64,000 nucleotides of DNA from Acidobacteriota bacterium (GCA_018268755.1 JAFDVW010000002.1:26439-90438), one strand, 5' to 3'. Positions 46,662 to 55,508 are shown, counted from the first letter of the stretch. Numbers and translations are program-made. Notes: generated from the letters alone by a model not told the origin.

Positions 46662-47051
46662 TCATTGCCGCAGCCCCATCCAGCGTTCCGAGACCACAAT
46701 CGAGTTCCCCGGATTCTGGGGATCGTAGCGCACCGATGTGGGCAGGCCCAGGCGGCAGGATTGCAGATTGATCCGCTGCCGCAGGTAGGTCACATCTTGT
46801 GAGGCTTCGTAGGAGACCCCCGCCACGTCATATTGGAAGATCAGCAAGGTGGCGGGCTTTTGGTTTTCCAGCACCATCTCCTGCACATCGATGACGGTCC
46901 CATCCGTAATCCGGCCCACTTGGTCCAGCCATGCCCGCCTCTCCCGTTCCAGATCGTCAAAGCTCTTGGGTTTGCGGCGCAGCAGCATGTAGGCGGCAAA
47001 GAGAATTCCTGAGCCACCCAATACCAGGGAATAAAGACGAAGCGGATTCAT
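46662..47051 (-). CDS. DUF3592-like membrane protein
   Basis: The 129-residue product has one N-terminal membrane helix (about 5-25, LYSLVLGGSGILFAAYMLL), a charged linker (PKSFDDLERERRAWLDQ) and a beta domain: RITDGTVIDVQEMV, LIFQYDVAGVSYEAS and TSVRYDPQNPGNSIVV. The VRYDPxNPxxS ending is typical of the DUF3592 family, whose role is unknown. I chose the ATG at 47051 because the family begins with the membrane helix. It is divergent from the STAS gene. Confidence 0.75.
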   Translation of the reverse strand: MNPLRLYSLVLGGSGILFAAYMLLRRKPKSFDDLERERRAWLDQVGRITDGTVIDVQEMVLENQKPATLLIFQYDVAGVSYEASQDVTYLRQRINLQSCRLGLPTSVRYDPQNPGNSIVVSERWMGLRQ

Positions 47052-47191
47052 GAGCGTGAGAAGGGCAGGGCGTGGAACTGCCCATGCCCAGCATACGGCG
47101 GAAGTGACATTTGCGGAAGAGGCATTCCGGTTACCGATGGGCCGGGGGGAATTTAACATTGCCGTAACATTGTCCGGTTAGTATCCCGCGA

Positions 47192-47536
47192 ATGACACAA
47201 GATCAACTTACCATTCAGGATCTTCCCGGTTCCCGCGAGGGACAACGAATTCTCCAGTTGCACGGTCCGCTGGTCATGGCCACTTTGTTTGATTTTCAGT
47301 CCAAAGTGCGGGCCGACCATTCGCAGAGGTTGATTCTCGACTTCAGCAACGTTCCCTATGTGGATTCAGCCGGCATCGGCTCTTTGGTGGGGGCTTACGT
47401 CACCCGCCAGAAGGATGGTCATTCCCTGGCTCTGGTGGGCGTGAACTCACGGGTCCGTACCGTGCTACAAGTCACGCACGTGGAATCGTTCTTTCGCTTT
47501 TTTGATTCTGTACCGCAAGCCGAAGGCTCGGCATAG
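47192..47536 (+). CDS. STAS-domain anti-sigma factor antagonist
   Basis: The 114-residue protein matches the SpoIIAA/RsbV-like STAS fold. The phosphorylation motif is visible in LDFSNVPYVDSAGIGSLVGAY, where the serine in DSAG is the usual target of a kinase anti-sigma factor. Such proteins switch general stress or sporulation-type sigma factors by partner exchange. No partner kinase or sigma gene is adjacent. A TTAGTAT just before the start may act as a -10 box. Confidence 0.9.
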   Translation: MTQDQLTIQDLPGSREGQRILQLHGPLVMATLFDFQSKVRADHSQRLILDFSNVPYVDSAGIGSLVGAYVTRQKDGHSLALVGVNSRVRTVLQVTHVESFFRFFDSVPQAEGSA

Positions 47537-47570
47537 CTGGCGCGTGCGGCGGAATCTGCGGAAACAATAA

Positions 47571-47590
47571 GAGCGGCCTTGCGGCCGCTC
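47571..47590 (-). terminator. Hairpin terminator of the cold-shock gene
   Basis: A perfect 8-bp stem (GAGCGGCC 47571-47578, GGCCGCTC 47583-47590) with a TTGC loop is followed on the minus strand by TTATTGTTT. It lies downstream of the cold-shock gene and also after the STAS gene on the other strand. Confidence 0.75.
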
Positions 47591-47619
47591 CTAATGCGAG
47601 TTTCGGGTGTGAAAGTGGC

Positions 47620-47820
47620 TTAGACGCCCTTCACGTTCTCGGCTTGCCAGCCCTTCGGCCCTTTTACTACGTCAAACTGGACTTGCTGACCTTCCTGCAG
47701 GCTGCGGAAGCCGTTTGCCTGGATCGCCGAGAAATGCACGAAGACATCCTCGCCGTTCTGGCGGCTGATGAAACCATAGCCCTTGGCATCGTTAAACCAC
47801 TTCACTGTTCCTGTTTCCAT
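47620..47820 (-). CDS. Cold-shock-domain protein
   Basis: The 66-residue protein is a single cold-shock OB-fold with both RNA-binding motifs, KGYGFIS (RNP1) and VFVHFSAI (RNP2), and the start [14 protein letters not shown]. CspA-like proteins melt RNA structure, often during cold or growth transitions. About 170 bases of leader precede the start on the minus strand, as is common for csp genes. Paralogues usually exist, so a specific csp letter is not assigned. Confidence 0.93.
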   Translation of the reverse strand: METGTVKWFNDAKGYGFISRQNGEDVFVHFSAIQANGFRSLQEGQQVQFDVVKGPKGWQAENVKGV

Positions 47821-47947
47821 GTGTTGCTTTGTTTCCTTTGCTTTGATGTTGCGCTGAAACTCGGCTGGACTTCTGCAGGCAGGTCACGCTGGGTTGAGCG
47901 GAGATAACTGCATGGTGCAAAAAACCGCAAAGATCAAACGCACCATA

Positions 47948-47953
47948 ATTGTA
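47948..47953 (-). promoter_or_regulatory. Candidate -10 box of the cold-shock gene
   Basis: TACAAT on the minus strand lies about 130 bases upstream of the cold-shock start, giving a long leader as expected for csp genes. The -35 region at 17 bases spacing is weak. Confidence 0.3.
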
Positions 47954-48111
47954 CCGGGAACTCCTGCAAATAACCATACTTTTTTCTCTATCCCCTCGGT
48001 AACCGATTGATGATTAAATAGTTACGGGTACACCCCCGCCTGGCCCCACCCCCATCCCGGCTCCTGCTTTTCTGTCCGGCGCACTGGAAACTTTCTGGCA
48101 CTCCCGGCATC

Positions 48112-49041
48112 ATGGAGAATATGTTCCTGCGGCGCCTTCTCTTCTTCTTATGCCTGTGGGTTCCCTTGGCCTTCGCCGGGGTGACCGACGATGTGCGGGA
48201 GCTGGTCTTCCGCAATAACTTCTCTGCCGCCGAAACCACCCTGCAAGCCTACCTTGTGCGTCATGGCGCCGATCCCGACTACTGTGAAGCTCTCTCCTGG
48301 ATGGCCCGGGGAGCGCTTTTCGCCCAGCAGATGGATCGCGCCGATGCCTACGCCAAGCAGGCCCAGACCCTGGCGCTCAAACAGGTACAGAAGCGGCCGC
48401 TCGATTCCGACCCCCATCTTCCCATCGCCCTGGGGGCGGCCATCGAGGTGCAGTCACAGGTGCTGGCGAAGCGGGGAAAGAAAGCGGAAGCCGTCGCTTT
48501 GTTGCGTTCGAATCTGGCCCGCTACGGCGCCACTTCCATCGCTCCTCGCCTGCAGAAAAACCTCAATCTGCTCACCATGACCGGTCAGCCGGCCCCGCCC
48601 CTGTCCTTGTCGCCATACTTCGGCGCGAAACCTATCTCTTTGGCTCAGATGAAAGGTTCTCCCGTCGTGCTGTTCTTTTGGGCGCACTGGTGCGCAGATT
48701 GCAAAGCCGAAGGCCCCATCCTGGCTCGCTTGCGGCAGGAGTTTGCTTCCCAGGGTCTTTTGATCATGGCCCCTACCCAGCTCTATGGATACGGGGCTCG
48801 GGGCGAGGACGCTTCTCCGGCACAGGAATTGCCTTATGCCGAACAAGTCTGGAAGAGCTTTTATTCCGGATTGCAGGGTGTCCCGGTTCCGGTGAGCAAG
48901 ACGAACTTTACTCGCTATGGCGCCAGTACTACGCCCACCCTGGTCCTGCTCGACCGGGCCGGCCGGGTTTCTCTCTACCACCCCGGCGCCATGCAGTATG
49001 AAGAGCTGCGGGCCGCAATTGAGAAGATCGTGGCGCGATGA
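48112..49041 (+). CDS. TlpA/thioredoxin-like periplasmic protein
   Basis: The 309-residue product has a signal peptide (about 1-22, ending PLAFAG), an N-terminal alpha-helical, TPR-like half and a C-terminal thioredoxin-like domain. The redox motif is Cys194-Ala-Asp-Cys197 in FFWAHWCADCKAEGP, and the cis-proline region appears as ASTTPTLVLLDRAGR. Such TlpA/ResA proteins are periplasmic thiol reductases, for example in cytochrome c maturation. No cytochrome maturation genes lie nearby, so the client is unknown. Its stop lies just before the convergent kinase gene's end. Confidence 0.88.
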   Translation: MENMFLRRLLFFLCLWVPLAFAGVTDDVRELVFRNNFSAAETTLQAYLVRHGADPDYCEALSWMARGALFAQQMDRADAYAKQAQTLALKQVQKRPLDSDPHLPIALGAAIEVQSQVLAKRGKKAEAVALLRSNLARYGATSIAPRLQKNLNLLTMTGQPAPPLSLSPYFGAKPISLAQMKGSPVVLFFWAHWCADCKAEGPILARLRQEFASQGLLIMAPTQLYGYGARGEDASPAQELPYAEQVWKSFYSGLQGVPVPVSKTNFTRYGASTTPTLVLLDRAGRVSLYHPGAMQYEELRAAIEKIVAR

Positions 49042-49044
49042 GTT

Positions 49045-50508
49045 CTATACCGGAAGGGCCGAGAACAGCAGTCCACCGCCGCTTTCCTCCGCTGCCCCCA
49101 TTTGCGTCCGCAGGGTGGACTGCAGATCGGGCGGCCCGGAAACGTTAGCGGTCGCTACCGTGGTTTTGGGCATGGGAACGGCTACGCGTAACAACGCGCC
49201 TCGCCCTTCCGAATAAATTTCCAGCTCGCCCTGAAATTCGTGCACGCGTTCTCGCATGCCGGCCAAGCCAACGCCCGTTCCAGTTTTGCGGCGGAAGTCG
49301 TCCAGTAGCGCCTTGGGAATTCCCCGGCCCTGGTCTTCGATCTCCATCTGGACCTGCAGCCCGATCATGACGATGCGGATCTCCGCCGTGGGGCTGGCGG
49401 AGTGGCGGTGAATGTTGGTCAGGGCTTCCTGCAGGACCCGGAACAGGACCAGTTCGATATCTTTGGGGATGCTTTCCAGGCCTGGCATCATGTTCAACTG
49501 CACCTGGATTTTGCTGCGCTCGGAGAAGCCCTGGATGTACCATTCCGCGGCCGCCCGGAACCCTACTTCGTCCAGCAACGGGGGATGCAATAAATAGGAG
49601 AGCGTACGGGCTTCTGAAATTCCCTGCTCCAGCAGCTCGGACGCCTCAGTGAGCGCTTTCTTGTGCGCCTGCGACAGCGCTTGGTCGTACAGGACGCCGT
49701 CGACATTCATTTTAGAGGCCGCCAGATATTGCCCAAGCCCGTCATGCAGTTCGCGGGCGATCTTTCTCCGCTCCGCGTCCTGCAGTTGCAGAATGCGGCT
49801 GCTCAAGCGCCGCACCGCCGCCTCCGCCCGCATGCGCTGGCGTAGTTCAATAATGAGGCGGACAAAGCTGGCCAACAAGAACAGCACCACCAGCGCCAGC
49901 GCTGTTCCCAGCAAGACCCGCAAGCGCTGATAGCGCTCCGCAGAAATGACCACCCGCTCCTTGAGCAGCGCGGTCTCTCCCTGATTGAGCTCGTTGAACA
50001 GCGCCAGCATTTGACTGGTAAACTGCGCGTTCTGCGCAGTCAGGGTGGCCTGCTCGGGATCATCGGCTTTCCCGCTCTTGCGTAACGCCATCGACCGCTG
50101 CAAGACCACGAGTTTTTGCTGCATGATCGGCTCCAGCTGGTCGAGTCGCGCGATCTGGCTGGGATTGTCCGCCAGCAGCACCCGCAAGTGCGCCAGAATG
50201 GCGGGCACGTTTTGGATCGCTTCGTCGTACGCCGTCAGGCTGCTTTCGTCCGCCGCCAGCACATAGCCTTTGCGCGCGTCCTGCGCCATGAACATATCGG
50301 CCCGCAGGGTCTCCAGCTCCGTCTGCACTTGTCGCGTGTGCGACACCCAATACTCGCTGCGTGCAAAGCTCGATGTAGTTCGGTCTGCCGCAAATCCCAG
50401 TAGCACCAGGAGAACAAGTGGGACTCCGAAAACTAACCATGCGACTTTAGCGGTAATGAGCTGCATCATTTCTTTCAGGTCCTCGAGAATAGGAAGGGTG
50501 CGAAGCAT
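49045..50508 (-). CDS. Orphan CHASE3 sensor histidine kinase (NarL-type)
   Basis: The 487-residue product has a first membrane helix (about 23-42), a periplasmic CHASE3-like domain (ADMFMAQDARKGYVLAADES), a second helix (about 200-222, LGTALALVVLFLLASFVRLII) and a HisKA_3 dimerisation domain with the phospho-acceptor in RRKIARELHDGLGQYLA. The ATPase domain shows EALTNIHRHS (N box) and GTGVGLAGMRERV (G box). Kinases of this type normally work with NarL-type response regulators, but none is encoded next to it. The signal sensed by CHASE3 domains is generally unknown. Confidence 0.9.
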   Translation of the reverse strand: MLRTLPILEDLKEMMQLITAKVAWLVFGVPLVLLVLLGFAADRTTSSFARSEYWVSHTRQVQTELETLRADMFMAQDARKGYVLAADESSLTAYDEAIQNVPAILAHLRVLLADNPSQIARLDQLEPIMQQKLVVLQRSMALRKSGKADDPEQATLTAQNAQFTSQMLALFNELNQGETALLKERVVISAERYQRLRVLLGTALALVVLFLLASFVRLIIELRQRMRAEAAVRRLSSRILQLQDAERRKIARELHDGLGQYLAASKMNVDGVLYDQALSQAHKKALTEASELLEQGISEARTLSYLLHPPLLDEVGFRAAAEWYIQGFSERSKIQVQLNMMPGLESIPKDIELVLFRVLQEALTNIHRHSASPTAEIRIVMIGLQVQMEIEDQGRGIPKALLDDFRRKTGTGVGLAGMRERVHEFQGELEIYSEGRGALLRVAVPMPKTTVATANVSGPPDLQSTLRTQMGAAEESGGGLLFSALPV

Positions 50509-50704
50509 GTAGGACTCTCCGGAAACTTCTCAGGGCGAGTGGAGCGGGTATTCTATGCCACATTCCGCATTGCCACCATACCGTATAACCCTGATCTGCC
50601 ATGAAAGGCGCATGGCTCCTGCTTTTGGTGGTTTGCCAAAATCCCACCTTAGCGGTTGCACTTCGCAAATTTCTTCGCCGCGGACTAGAATCGGCTTGGC
50701 TTCC

Positions 50705-51349
50705 ATGGACATTCTCCGCATCGCAGATTTACTGCAGCCGTTTCTGTCCAGCCCGCTTTCCGCCCCGCAACTGGAAAATATATCGACATACGTCGATCTA
50801 TTATTGCGCTGGAATGCCCGCATGAACCTGACCGCCGTGCGCGACCCCGAGGAGATTCTGTCTCGCCACTTCGGCGAGTCCCTGTTTGCCGCGCAATCGC
50901 TGTTTCCTTCCGCCCAGGCATCTGCCCCGCTGGCGGCCATCGACGTGGGCAGCGGGGCCGGCTTTCCCGGTCTTCCCATAAAAATCTGGTTGCCGCAGAT
51001 TTCCCTCACCTTGCTTGAGGCCAACCATAAGAAGGTCGCCTTCCTGCGCGAGGTCGGCCGGGCCCTTACATTGACGAACATCAATGTATTCCACGGCCGT
51101 GCCGAGGCATTTTCTACACCGGCGGAGCTGGTCACCCTGCGGGCGGTAGAGCGTTTTAGTCTGGTTCTTCCTGTGGCCCGACGCTTAGTCGCTCCCGCAG
51201 GCAGGCTGGCCCTCCTCATTGGGGAGGCCCAGGTAAAGCTGGCCGAACAGGGAACAGCCGATATCACTTGGGAAGAACCCCACCCCCTCCCGCGGTCAAA
51301 CGGTCGCGTGCTTCTGATCGGTACCGCCCTGCAGAACCTGCCCGGTTAA
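50705..51349 (+). CDS. rsmG: 16S rRNA (guanine527-N7)-methyltransferase
   Basis: RsmG (GidB) methylates G527 of 16S rRNA and its loss gives streptomycin resistance. The 214-residue product has the motifs NISTYVDLLLRWNARMNLTAV, AIDVGSGAGFPGLPIKIW (SAM loop) and VTLRAVERF. I chose the ATG at 50705 because the family starts near there; upstream in-frame sequence has no match. Its place just before parA and parB is the arrangement seen near oriC in many bacteria. Confidence 0.92.
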   Translation: MDILRIADLLQPFLSSPLSAPQLENISTYVDLLLRWNARMNLTAVRDPEEILSRHFGESLFAAQSLFPSAQASAPLAAIDVGSGAGFPGLPIKIWLPQISLTLLEANHKKVAFLREVGRALTLTNINVFHGRAEAFSTPAELVTLRAVERFSLVLPVARRLVAPAGRLALLIGEAQVKLAEQGTADITWEEPHPLPRSNGRVLLIGTALQNLPG

Positions 51350-51377
51350 GCATCTGGCTCGTTATAGGGAAAGACGA

Positions 51378-51454
51378 GGTGGGATTTTCTTCCTAATTTC
51401 AACCTCTAAATGGCTCCTTAGGTTCCTCCGGACGCAAGAAAGTGGGATTTTCTT
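51378..51454 (+). repeat. Two copies of GTGGGATTTTCTT between rsmG and parS
   Basis: The 13-mer GTGGGATTTTCTT occurs at 51379-51391 and 51442-51454, both on the plus strand. Each contains the AGTGGGA-type core (AGGTGGGA and AAGTGGGA) that also recurs after parB. No coding sense is apparent. Confidence 0.6.
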
Positions 51455-51495
51455 TTGTCGGCCAGGAGGCCCTCGGTAATCCTGCCCTCATCCGA

Positions 51496-51511
51496 TGTTC
51501 CATGTGGAACA
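51496..51511. promoter_or_regulatory. parS site 1
   Basis: TGTTCCATGTGGAACA matches the ParB-binding consensus (TGTTNCACGTGAAACA) in all but the centre and one arm base, and is a near-palindrome. It lies between rsmG and parA in the parA leader. Confidence 0.9.
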
Positions 51512-51544
51512 TCCGGATATTTCTTTCCATCCATACCATGGCGG

Positions 51545-51560
51545 TGTTCCACATGGAACA
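51545..51560. promoter_or_regulatory. parS site 2
   Basis: TGTTCCACATGGAACA is the second ParB-type near-palindrome, 33 bases after site 1, with the opposite centre asymmetry. Confidence 0.9.
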
Positions 51561-51586
51561 CTCGCGTCGTTCCACAAGATTTGCCA

Positions 51587-51602
51587 TGTTCCATGTGGAA
51601 CA
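51587..51602. promoter_or_regulatory. parS site 3, with nearby half-sites
   Basis: TGTTCCATGTGGAACA repeats site 1 exactly. Half-sites GTTCCACA near 51569 and CTGTGGAAC near 51605 flank it. Three full sites in about 110 bases form a local partition complex for ParB. Confidence 0.9.
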
Positions 51603-51749
51603 CTCTGTGGAACCTCTGCGCAAAACCGGCCAACAATCCTTTGCTGTCAATCCAATGCACCAAGAGTTGCAATGCACACAAATCTGTCGTTGCAATCCCC
51701 ATTTGTCAGGTCTTATTCTGCAAAGGCTCTCGGCATCTCCGACAATCTC

Positions 51750-52670
51750 ATGGGACACGTCATTGCTGTTGCCAACCAGAAGGGTGGCGTAGGGAAGACT
51801 ACGACTGCCATCAATCTGGCCGCCTCTCTCGCTGCCGCGGAAGTCAATACCCTCTTAATCGATTGCGACCCGCAGTCCAACGCCACCAGCGGCTTGGGAT
51901 TCGTCAAAGATCCCGACCGCATCAGCACTTACCACCTGCTGATTGGCGCTGCTTCCGCCGAAGAAGCGATGCAGCCCACCGAAATGGAGCAGCTCTGGCT
52001 GGTCCCGGCCCATAAGAACCTGATTGGCGCCAATATTGAACTGGTCGAAGCCGAAGATCGCCCCTTCCGCCTGCGCGCCGCCCTGGAGTCGGTTCGCCAC
52101 CGCTTTCAGTTCATTGTGCTGGATTGCCCCCCGGCCCTCGATCTCCTCACCTTGAACTCCCTGGTCGCCGCCGATTCGGTCTTAATTCCCATGCAGGCGG
52201 AATACTTCGCCCTGGAAGGCATCTCCGAGCTGCTCGACACCGTGGAGCGTATCCGCGCCGGCCTGAATCCCTCGCTCAGCATCGAGGGCGTCGTTCTCAC
52301 CATGTTCGATGAGCGCACCAACCTGGCCCAGCAGGTCACCAACGAATTGAAGAAGTACTTTGGGGAGAAGCTCTGCGAGGCCACCATCCCGCGCAACATT
52401 CGTCTGGCGGAAGCTCCCAGCCACGGAAAACCTGTGCTTCTTTATGACGTTCGCTCCAAGGGAGCGGAGAGCTACATTCGTTTGGCCAAGGAGATCATCG
52501 CCCACAGCCTGCCCCTGGAGGCCGCGCCGGAGAGCGGGGAAGCAGCCGCAGCGCCCGTGGGATCCGGGCCATCTTCGGATCTTCCCGTGGAAAGCGCAGC
52601 CGTCCCCGAAGCTGGATCGCCTGGCGAAACTCAGGAAACCCCCGGGGAAGAATTAGACAAGACCGCATAG
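51750..52670 (+). CDS. parA: Chromosome-partitioning ATPase ParA
   Basis: ParA (Soj) is a Walker-type ATPase that, with ParB and parS, segregates newly replicated origins. The 306-residue product has the deviant Walker A loop in VANQKGGVGKTTTAINLAA, the LIDCDPQSN segment and VLDCPPALDLLTLNSL with switch II. The C terminus is a long Pro/Ala/Glu-rich tail (after about residue 255) not needed for the fold. I chose the ATG at 51750 because the Walker loop then starts at residue 10, as in the family; upstream in-frame sequence overlaps the parS sites. ParB follows after 60 bases. Confidence 0.95.
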   Translation: MGHVIAVANQKGGVGKTTTAINLAASLAAAEVNTLLIDCDPQSNATSGLGFVKDPDRISTYHLLIGAASAEEAMQPTEMEQLWLVPAHKNLIGANIELVEAEDRPFRLRAALESVRHRFQFIVLDCPPALDLLTLNSLVAADSVLIPMQAEYFALEGISELLDTVERIRAGLNPSLSIEGVVLTMFDERTNLAQQVTNELKKYFGEKLCEATIPRNIRLAEAPSHGKPVLLYDVRSKGAESYIRLAKEIIAHSLPLEAAPESGEAAAAPVGSGPSSDLPVESAAVPEAGSPGETQETPGEELDKTA

Positions 52671-52730
52671 ATTGATGGTCATCAATATAATTAGATAGAT
52701 ATTCATCAATCTACAAAACGAGAGGGAAGC

Positions 52731-53723
52731 ATGCCCGTACCAGCGGAAAAAACCGCCGAAGTCGCCCCTGAAACTGCCAAGCTCGATAAGTCCGCCGACA
52801 AACGCCGCGCTCTCGGCCGGGGTCTCGAATCCCTGTTACCCTCCGGCCCTCGCCCGGTTCCGGCTTCGGCCGCTGCACCCGTCGTGCCCAAACTTGCCCC
52901 ACCCGCGCCGCTTCTTCCCAGTGGCGATGAAATCGCCCACATTCCTCTCGACCATATCGACGACAACCCTTATCAGACCCGTCAGGATTTTGCCGCCGAA
53001 CACCTGGCTGAACTGGCGGAGTCGATCCGTACCAGCGGCGTCGTCCAGCCGGTCGTCGTTCGTCCCAGCTCCAACGGACGCTACATTCTGGTCCTCGGCG
53101 AGCGTCGTTGCCGTGCCTCCCGCCTGGCCGGCAAGAACACCGTGCCTGCCATCGTCCGCAAGATTTCGGACCAGCAGGCCGCCGAGATGACCGTGGTGGA
53201 AAACCTCCAGCGTCAGGACCTCAATTGCCTGGAACAGGCCACCGCCTATGCCCGCCTCAGCCGCGACTTCGGCCTCACCCAGGAACAGATCGGGCAGCGC
53301 GTCGGCGTCTCCCGCGAATCGGTTTCCAACTACATGCGCCTCCTTAAGCTGCCCGCGGCCGTCCTTGATTTTCTCCGCAGCGGGGAACTCGGCTTCAGCG
53401 AAGCTCGCGTCCTCCTTCAATTTCAGGATCCCGACCTGATCTCAAAGTTGGCCGCCGAGGCTGTGCGCCTCCACATGTCGGTGCAACAGATCGAAGAGCT
53501 CGCCCGCAAGCAGTACAGCAAAGAAGACCTCGAGCAGAAAGAGACTGCCCGCGCCAAGTGGCTGGATCCCAATGTGCGCGCCGCCCAAACCGAGCTCGAG
53601 CGCGTGCTCGGGGTCCGCGTACGCATCAATGACAAAAAGGGTAAAGGCAAAATCGTCATCGAATACTCGACCCTCGAAGACTTCGACCGCGTGCTCGACA
53701 TGCTCAAGGGAGAACCCAACTAG
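52731..53723 (+). CDS. parB: Chromosome-partitioning protein ParB
   Basis: ParB (Spo0J) binds parS, uses CTP to slide and load along DNA, and recruits ParA and SMC. The 330-residue product has an Ala/Pro-rich N-terminal linker, the N-terminal nuclease-like domain (LDHIDDNPYQTRQDFAAEHL, then GERRCRASRLAG), the HTH domain (GLTQEQIGQRVGVSRESVSN) and a C-terminal dimerisation segment (FDRVLDMLKGEPN). It is in the same operon as parA; three parS sites lie upstream. Confidence 0.95.
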   Translation: MPVPAEKTAEVAPETAKLDKSADKRRALGRGLESLLPSGPRPVPASAAAPVVPKLAPPAPLLPSGDEIAHIPLDHIDDNPYQTRQDFAAEHLAELAESIRTSGVVQPVVVRPSSNGRYILVLGERRCRASRLAGKNTVPAIVRKISDQQAAEMTVVENLQRQDLNCLEQATAYARLSRDFGLTQEQIGQRVGVSRESVSNYMRLLKLPAAVLDFLRSGELGFSEARVLLQFQDPDLISKLAAEAVRLHMSVQQIEELARKQYSKEDLEQKETARAKWLDPNVRAAQTELERVLGVRVRINDKKGKGKIVIEYSTLEDFDRVLDMLKGEPN

Positions 53724-53802
53724 ATAACCGGTGGGAAGGGGAGGCTGTTTTTCGTCGAAGTTCGAACCGCTAGCGGGAAGGACGACCACGTGGGTGGCCT
53801 GC

Positions 53803-54175
53803 AAGTGGGAGCCGTGCCCAGGATTCCGGCTCCCGATTCGATTTGGCCCCCCATTTTCACCACAGCAGCAGCCGTCATGCGTTCAAGCAGGTGTCGGGAT
53901 CACCAATAGGTGGCAAAGAACTCTGATTATTCCGCTTTTACATCGCCAGCTAGCCCTGCTATCCGCTGTAAGTGGGAAGACATTGGCATTTTCCCCGCTT
54001 TCAGCCTTGTTGGCTTCTTTGCCGCAATTTGGGGCCCGTTGTCTAGCAATTTGTGGGCTCTATTCGAGGTCTTGAGGCACCCATGTGATTAACAAGTGGG
54101 ATAAAGGACTGGCCTTTTGCTCTGACAGCAATCTCTAGCAGCCCCGGTAGCCCACCTTAAGCCGACAAAGTGGGA
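53803..54175 (+). repeat. Four direct copies of AAGTGGGA downstream of parB
   Basis: The octamer AAGTGGGA occurs four times in the same orientation: 53803-53810, 53970-53977, 54094-54101 and 54168-54175. The gaps shrink (about 167, 124 and 74 bases). A fifth exact copy is at 51440-51447 upstream of parA. The surrounding stretch is more A/T-rich than the genes and largely non-coding. A protein-binding array is an inference. Confidence 0.55.
53910..54092 (+). CDS. Possible small membrane-associated ORF with atypical codon use
   Basis: A GTG-started ORF of 60 residues lies in the long gap after parB. It has a hydrophobic aromatic segment (FPAFSLVGFFAAIWGPLSSN) that could be a membrane helix. 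Codon third positions are A/T-rich, unlike neighbours, and the ribosome site is weak, so it may be a non-coding or foreign sequence. One AAGTGGGA octamer falls inside it. Confidence 0.25.
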   Translation: MAKNSDYSAFTSPASPAIRCKWEDIGIFPAFSLVGFFAAIWGPLSSNLWALFEVLRHPCD

Positions 54176-54200
54176 ACACGAGCAGATTTTCCTGGAAATT

Positions 54201-54491
54201 ATGGATTACCCATCCCTCCTCCGCTCCGTCGCCGCCCAGCTCATGAACGGAGAGCAAGTCGAGCTCGAAGGAGAGCCTCTCCCCGTGAAGCGGGTCGGCA
54301 GCAGTCTGCGCACCGTCCGCTTCACCTGGAACGGACGCGAGTATCAGGCGATTGAGCAGAACCGCAACAAGCCCAGCCACTGGGGAAAGCTCGCCCGTCA
54401 GGGACATCAGGTAGTGCAGTTTCAGGATGTAGTCACGCGGAAGTATCTCGCTGTCGTGGTCGACGGCGAGGTCACGGAGTATGGGCGGTAG
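54201..54491 (+). CDS. Conserved hypothetical protein, 96 aa
   Basis: The 96-residue product is small and soluble, with [30 protein letters not shown] and an ending [17 protein letters not shown], consistent with a compact beta-rich fold. I do not recognise the family. Its stop overlaps the convergent obgE stop by 20 bases. Codon use matches neighbouring genes, unlike the gap before it. Confidence 0.65.
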   Translation: MDYPSLLRSVAAQLMNGEQVELEGEPLPVKRVGSSLRTVRFTWNGREYQAIEQNRNKPSHWGKLARQGHQVVQFQDVVTRKYLAVVVDGEVTEYGR

Positions 54492-55500
54492 CCCGGGCCT
54501 CTTCGACTTTCTCGCCGATGGCGTACTTCAACTCCTCCACTCCCTTGCCCGTGACAGCGGAAATGGGGAACAGCTCCAGCTTCTGTCTCTTGCAATAGCG
54601 CTTCAGCTGGGCCAGCTTGTCAGGATTGGCGGCATCGATCTTAGAAGCCACCATCAGCATCGGCTTGCCCTCGAGTCCTGCCCCAAAACTCTCCAGCTCG
54701 CCCAGAATGACCTCGACGTCCTTCACCGGATCCGGCCGCCCGCTGCCGTCGGAGACATCCACCAGATGGACCAGCACCCCGGTCCGCTCGATGTGCCGGA
54801 GAAACTGCACGCCAAGTCCTGCCCCGGTATGCGCACCTTCGATGAGCCCGGGAATGTCGGCCACCACAAAACTTTTCTCGTCCGCCGCGCTCCCTACGAC
54901 CACCACCCCCAGATTCGGCTCCAGCGTAGTAAAGGGATAGTCGGCGATCTTCGGCCGCGCCGCTGAGATGCGTGAGATCAGCGTCGACTTGCCCACATTC
55001 GGATAGCCCACCAGGCCCACATCGGCAAGCAGCTTCAACTCCAGCCGGTAGACCCGCTCCTCGCCCGGACGCCCCGGCTCATGCTCCCGCGGCGCCTGGT
55101 GGGTCGAGGTCTTGAACTGGGCATTGCCTCGTCCGCCCCTCCCGCCCCGGGCAATCACGATCCGGTCGTCGGCGTGGGCAAAGTCGTGGATCTTCTCTCC
55201 GGTCTCCTCGTCGTAAAGAATCGTCCCCACCGGCACCTTGAGAACGACACCCTCGCCATCGCGTCCGGTCTTATTCGACCCTTCGCCATGCCGGCCCCGC
55301 TCCCCTTTGTACTCGGGATTGAAGCGGAAGTGGACCAGCGTATTGTGGCGCTCGCTCGATTCCATCCATACGTCGCCGCCCTTGCCGCCATCGCCGCCCG
55401 AGGGCCCGCCCCGCGGGACGAACTTTTCCCGCCGGAAGGCCATGCAGCCGTTGCCGCCGTCCCCCGCCTTCACCCGGATTTTGGCCTCATCGATAAACAT
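54472..55500 (-). CDS. obgE: Obg-family GTPase
   Basis: ObgE (CgtA) is an essential GTPase linked to 50S ribosome assembly and stringent responses. The 342-residue product has the glycine-rich Obg domain ([33 protein letters not shown]) and the GTPase core with [11 protein letters not shown] (G1), [14 protein letters not shown] (G2) and [11 protein letters not shown] (G3). A long C-terminal OCT domain is absent. It follows rpmA on the same strand, the widespread rplU-rpmA-obgE order, with a repeat element in the 191-base gap. Confidence 0.95.
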   Translation of the reverse strand: MFIDEAKIRVKAGDGGNGCMAFRREKFVPRGGPSGGDGGKGGDVWMESSERHNTLVHFRFNPEYKGERGRHGEGSNKTGRDGEGVVLKVPVGTILYDEETGEKIHDFAHADDRIVIARGGRGGRGNAQFKTSTHQAPREHEPGRPGEERVYRLELKLLADVGLVGYPNVGKSTLISRISAARPKIADYPFTTLEPNLGVVVVGSAADEKSFVVADIPGLIEGAHTGAGLGVQFLRHIERTGVLVHLVDVSDGSGRPDPVKDVEVILGELESFGAGLEGKPMLMVASKIDAANPDKLAQLKRYCKRQKLELFPISAVTGKGVEELKYAIGEKVEEARATAHTP

Positions 55501-55508
55501 GGAAACCT

